Source of the DNA: an uncultured Bacteroidia bacterium
GTDB taxonomy: Bacteria; Bacteroidota; Bacteroidia; Bacteroidales; UBA932
Direction of reading: 5' to 3'
Length of the DNA: 8,363 nucleotides
NCBI GenBank assembly: GCA_902773305.1
Contig: CACYEB010000249.1
Coordinates: 1 to 8,363, forward strand
A program made the position numbers and the translations under genes. How positions within the stretch are numbered: position 1 is the stretch's first letter; each line of letters starts with the position of its first letter. The notes beneath the pieces were generated by a model. The model ran no database searches, was not told where the DNA came from, and was given only the letters and a program-made list of their open reading frames with translations. This document shows, piece by piece, positions 6,327 through 8,363 of this stretch.

Positions 6327-7934
6327 ATGCTCAGGCGGCTCATCATAAATAACTACGCGCTGATAGATGTTCTGGATATAGAGATTCCGGGACATCTTGT
6401 CATTATTACCGGTGACAGCGGTGCCGGCAAGTCCATTCTGCTGGGGGCGCTGTCGCTGCTTATGGGAGGGCGCTTCGATGCAGGAGTTATAAAGGATCCT
6501 TCCCGCAACTGCGTTGTAGAGGCCCAGTTCGACGACCATATAGTCCGCAGGGTAATCACCCCTGCCGGCCGTTCGAGGGTCTTCATAGACGATGAGCCTG
6601 CCTCCGTAGAGGAGGTCAGGTCGCTCTCTTCGAAAGAACTGGACATCCATTCCCAGAACAGTCAGATACTGCTGGGCAGCGATTCTTTCAGACTCTCTGT
6701 ATTGGATGGCTTTGCCCGCAATGAACATCTTCTTGAGGAGTACCGCGGCCTTTACGAGGCCCATACCCGGGCGCTTCGCCGCCTTATTGACGTGAAAAAA
6801 CTCCGTGAACAGAAAGAACGCGAACGCGAGTTCACCGAGTTCCGCTACAGCCAGTTGAAGGGTGCCGGGCTGCAGGAGGGAGAACTGGAAGAGACAGAGG
6901 CTCGACAGAAGACCCTTGCTAACGCAGAGGAGATAAAAGAGGCCCTGCTGCAGGCAACGGAGTTGCTCTCCGGCAGCGACGGCGCTGCCGAAGCACGTCT
7001 GCGGGAGGCAATAAGGCTGCTGCAGAAGATATCCCGTCATTATCCCAAGGCGGAGGAACTGGCTTCACGGCTGTCTTCGTGCAGGATAGAGCTCAAGGAT
7101 ATCGCCGACACGGTGGAATCTGCGCAGGAATCCGTAGAAGCCTCTCCCGAACTTCTGCAAAAGACAGAGGAACGCATTGCCCTGATATACGACTTGATGC
7201 GCCGGAACGACGCTGCGGGGGAAAGAGAACTTATAGAGATCCGCGATAATTACCGCCGGGAACTTGAAATGGCAGACGATTTGTCCCAGCAGGAGGCGAT
7301 TCTGGCAGAGGAAGAGCGCAAGGCAGACGCAGCCTGCAGCCAGGCGTGCGCGCGCCTGACGCAATCGCGGCTGTCACACCTGGAATCCCTGTCGGAATAT
7401 CTGCAGCAGGCAATCAGGTCCCTGGATATGCCTCAGGCAACCTTCAGGGTGGAGTGTGAGACTCTTGACGGGCGCACCGAAAACGGTTGCGAAAAGGTCA
7501 GGTTTATGTTCTCCAGCACATCTTCCGCCCGGCCAGTCGATATATCCCGTGCCGCGTCGGGCGGAGAGATTTCACGGGTTATGCTCTGCATCAAAGCCTT
7601 GCTGGCTCAGCACAAGGCGCTGCCGACAGTCATCTTTGACGAGATCGACACCGGTATGTCCGGCAGTCTGGCAGACAAGGTCGGCCGCAAGATCGTGGAC
7701 ATCAGCAAAGAGATACAGGTGATTGCCATCACCCACCTTCCGCAGGTTGCGGCAAAGGGTGGCGCACATTATCTGGTTTACAAGGAATATCTGCCCCAGG
7801 GGGCGCTCTCCCGCATCCGAAGGATAGAAGGGCAGGAGAGGGTAAAAGAGATAGCACGTATGATAAGCGGCAGCAGCATAAGCGGCGAAGCGCTGGCCGC
7901 CGCAAGGGTGCTGCTTGACGAATCGGACAAATGA
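6327..7934 (+). CDS. recN: DNA double-strand-break repair protein RecN
   Basis: RecN is an SMC-like ATPase that acts early at double-strand breaks. The 535 residues are close to the usual length. The Walker A is GDSGAGKS at 29-36 (commonly GETGAGKS). Next comes the HSQNSQILL segment near residue 110, equivalent to the HGQH-type segment of other RecN proteins. A long charged coiled-coil stretch covers about 140-350. The ABC signature [11 protein letters not shown] is near 407-417, Walker [14 protein letters not shown] near 434-446, and the switch histidine ITHLPQVAA near 467-475. All nucleotide-binding motifs are intact. I see no SOS-type operator upstream; expression should come from the trxB promoter through read-through, as only 10 bases separate it from the gene before. 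Confidence 0.96.
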   Translation: MLRRLIINNYALIDVLDIEIPGHLVIITGDSGAGKSILLGALSLLMGGRFDAGVIKDPSRNCVVEAQFDDHIVRRVITPAGRSRVFIDDEPASVEEVRSLSSKELDIHSQNSQILLGSDSFRLSVLDGFARNEHLLEEYRGLYEAHTRALRRLIDVKKLREQKEREREFTEFRYSQLKGAGLQEGELEETEARQKTLANAEEIKEALLQATELLSGSDGAAEARLREAIRLLQKISRHYPKAEELASRLSSCRIELKDIADTVESAQESVEASPELLQKTEERIALIYDLMRRNDAAGERELIEIRDNYRRELEMADDLSQQEAILAEEERKADAACSQACARLTQSRLSHLESLSEYLQQAIRSLDMPQATFRVECETLDGRTENGCEKVRFMFSSTSSARPVDISRAASGGEISRVMLCIKALLAQHKALPTVIFDEIDTGMSGSLADKVGRKIVDISKEIQVIAITHLPQVAAKGGAHYLVYKEYLPQGALSRIRRIEGQERVKEIARMISGSSISGEALAAARVLLDESDK

Positions 7935-7953
7935 ACAATTAATTATAAATACT

Positions 7954-8363
7954 ATGAGACTGATCATCGAAGATTCTTATGCCAAAATGTCGCAGTGGGC
8001 GGCGATGTACATCGCAAACGCCATAAACAAGTTTGGCCCTACCAAAGAGAGACCTTTCGTACTGGGTCTTCCTACCGGTTCCACTCCTCTGGGAACTTAC
8101 AAAGAACTTATCCACCTCTGCTCGGTGGGCAAGGTGTCGTTCCAGAACGTAGTGACTTTCAATATGGACGAGTATGTCGGACTTCCCAAAGACCACGACG
8201 AGAGCTACTACACCTTTATGTGGAGCAACTTCTTCAGCCACATCGACATTCCCGAGGAGAACGTGAACATTCTGGACGGCAATGCCCCCGACCTTAACGA
8301 GGAGTGCCGCAAATACGAAGAGAAAATCAAGTCTTACGGCGGCATCAACCTCTTTATGGGCGG
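7954..8363 (+). CDS. nagB: Glucosamine-6-phosphate deaminase, 5' part only
   Basis: The first 136 residues of NagB, which converts glucosamine-6-phosphate to fructose-6-phosphate and ammonia; the window ends before the stop. MRLI at the start, [18 protein letters not shown] (residues 35-52), [12 protein letters not shown] (67-78, with catalytic Asp72) and [10 protein letters not shown] follow the E. coli enzyme residue for residue in position. The later active-site residues (E. coli Asp141, His143, Glu148) lie beyond the edge. The start at 7954 gives exact N-terminal agreement. It begins 19 bases after recN with an AT-rich gap and no visible TAnnTTTG promoter, so co-transcription with recN is possible. 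The full E. coli protein has 266 residues. Confidence 0.96.
   Translation, partial: MRLIIEDSYAKMSQWAAMYIANAINKFGPTKERPFVLGLPTGSTPLGTYKELIHLCSVGKVSFQNVVTFNMDEYVGLPKDHDESYYTFMWSNFFSHIDIPEENVNILDGNAPDLNEECRKYEEKIKSYGGINLFMG

Noticed and set aside
6261..7040. Open frame of 259 codons on the - strand across rpoZ and recN
   Set aside because: It overlaps two well-supported genes on the other strand, looks low-complexity, and has no promoter or family signature.

Overview
The window looks like a chromosomal segment from a Bacteroidales-type bacterium of moderately high GC content, probably an anaerobe. Three things point there. The divergent intergenic region carries TAnnTTTG promoter elements, the Bacteroidetes -7 signature. 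There is an Rpb6/omega-like protein of the Bacteroidetes type beside a BamD lipoprotein. There is also an oxygen-sensitive glycyl radical enzyme (GRE) with an activating enzyme. The genus cannot be fixed from the sequence alone.

Left part (1-2156): the C-terminal half of a GRE gene on the + strand (cut by the window edge) runs towards a GRE-activating radical-SAM enzyme gene on the - strand. They are separated by about 200 bases that hold no gene but three predicted stem-loops. The GRE has a GCxE active-site motif, so it belongs with the dehydratase/lyase/decarboxylase branch and is not a true pyruvate formate-lyase. Its substrate is unknown.

Middle (2154-4258): the activating-enzyme gene overlaps the end of priA (replication-restart helicase) by one base, TGATG, so the two are probably co-transcribed and translationally coupled. 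priA is transcribed leftward from an 81-bp divergent region. That region also fires rightward into trxB, and the two candidate promoters are almost back to back.

Right part (4259-8363): five + strand genes with gaps of only 6-19 bases, trxB, bamD, rpoZ-like, recN and nagB (cut by the right edge), form a probable operon. It mixes redox balance, outer-membrane protein assembly, an RNA polymerase subunit, double-strand-break repair and amino-sugar catabolism.

Most of the window is housekeeping. I see no phage, IS, CRISPR, tRNA or rRNA. The parts most worth following up are the GRE of unassigned substrate, its apparent activase being wired to priA, and the structured convergent intergenic region.
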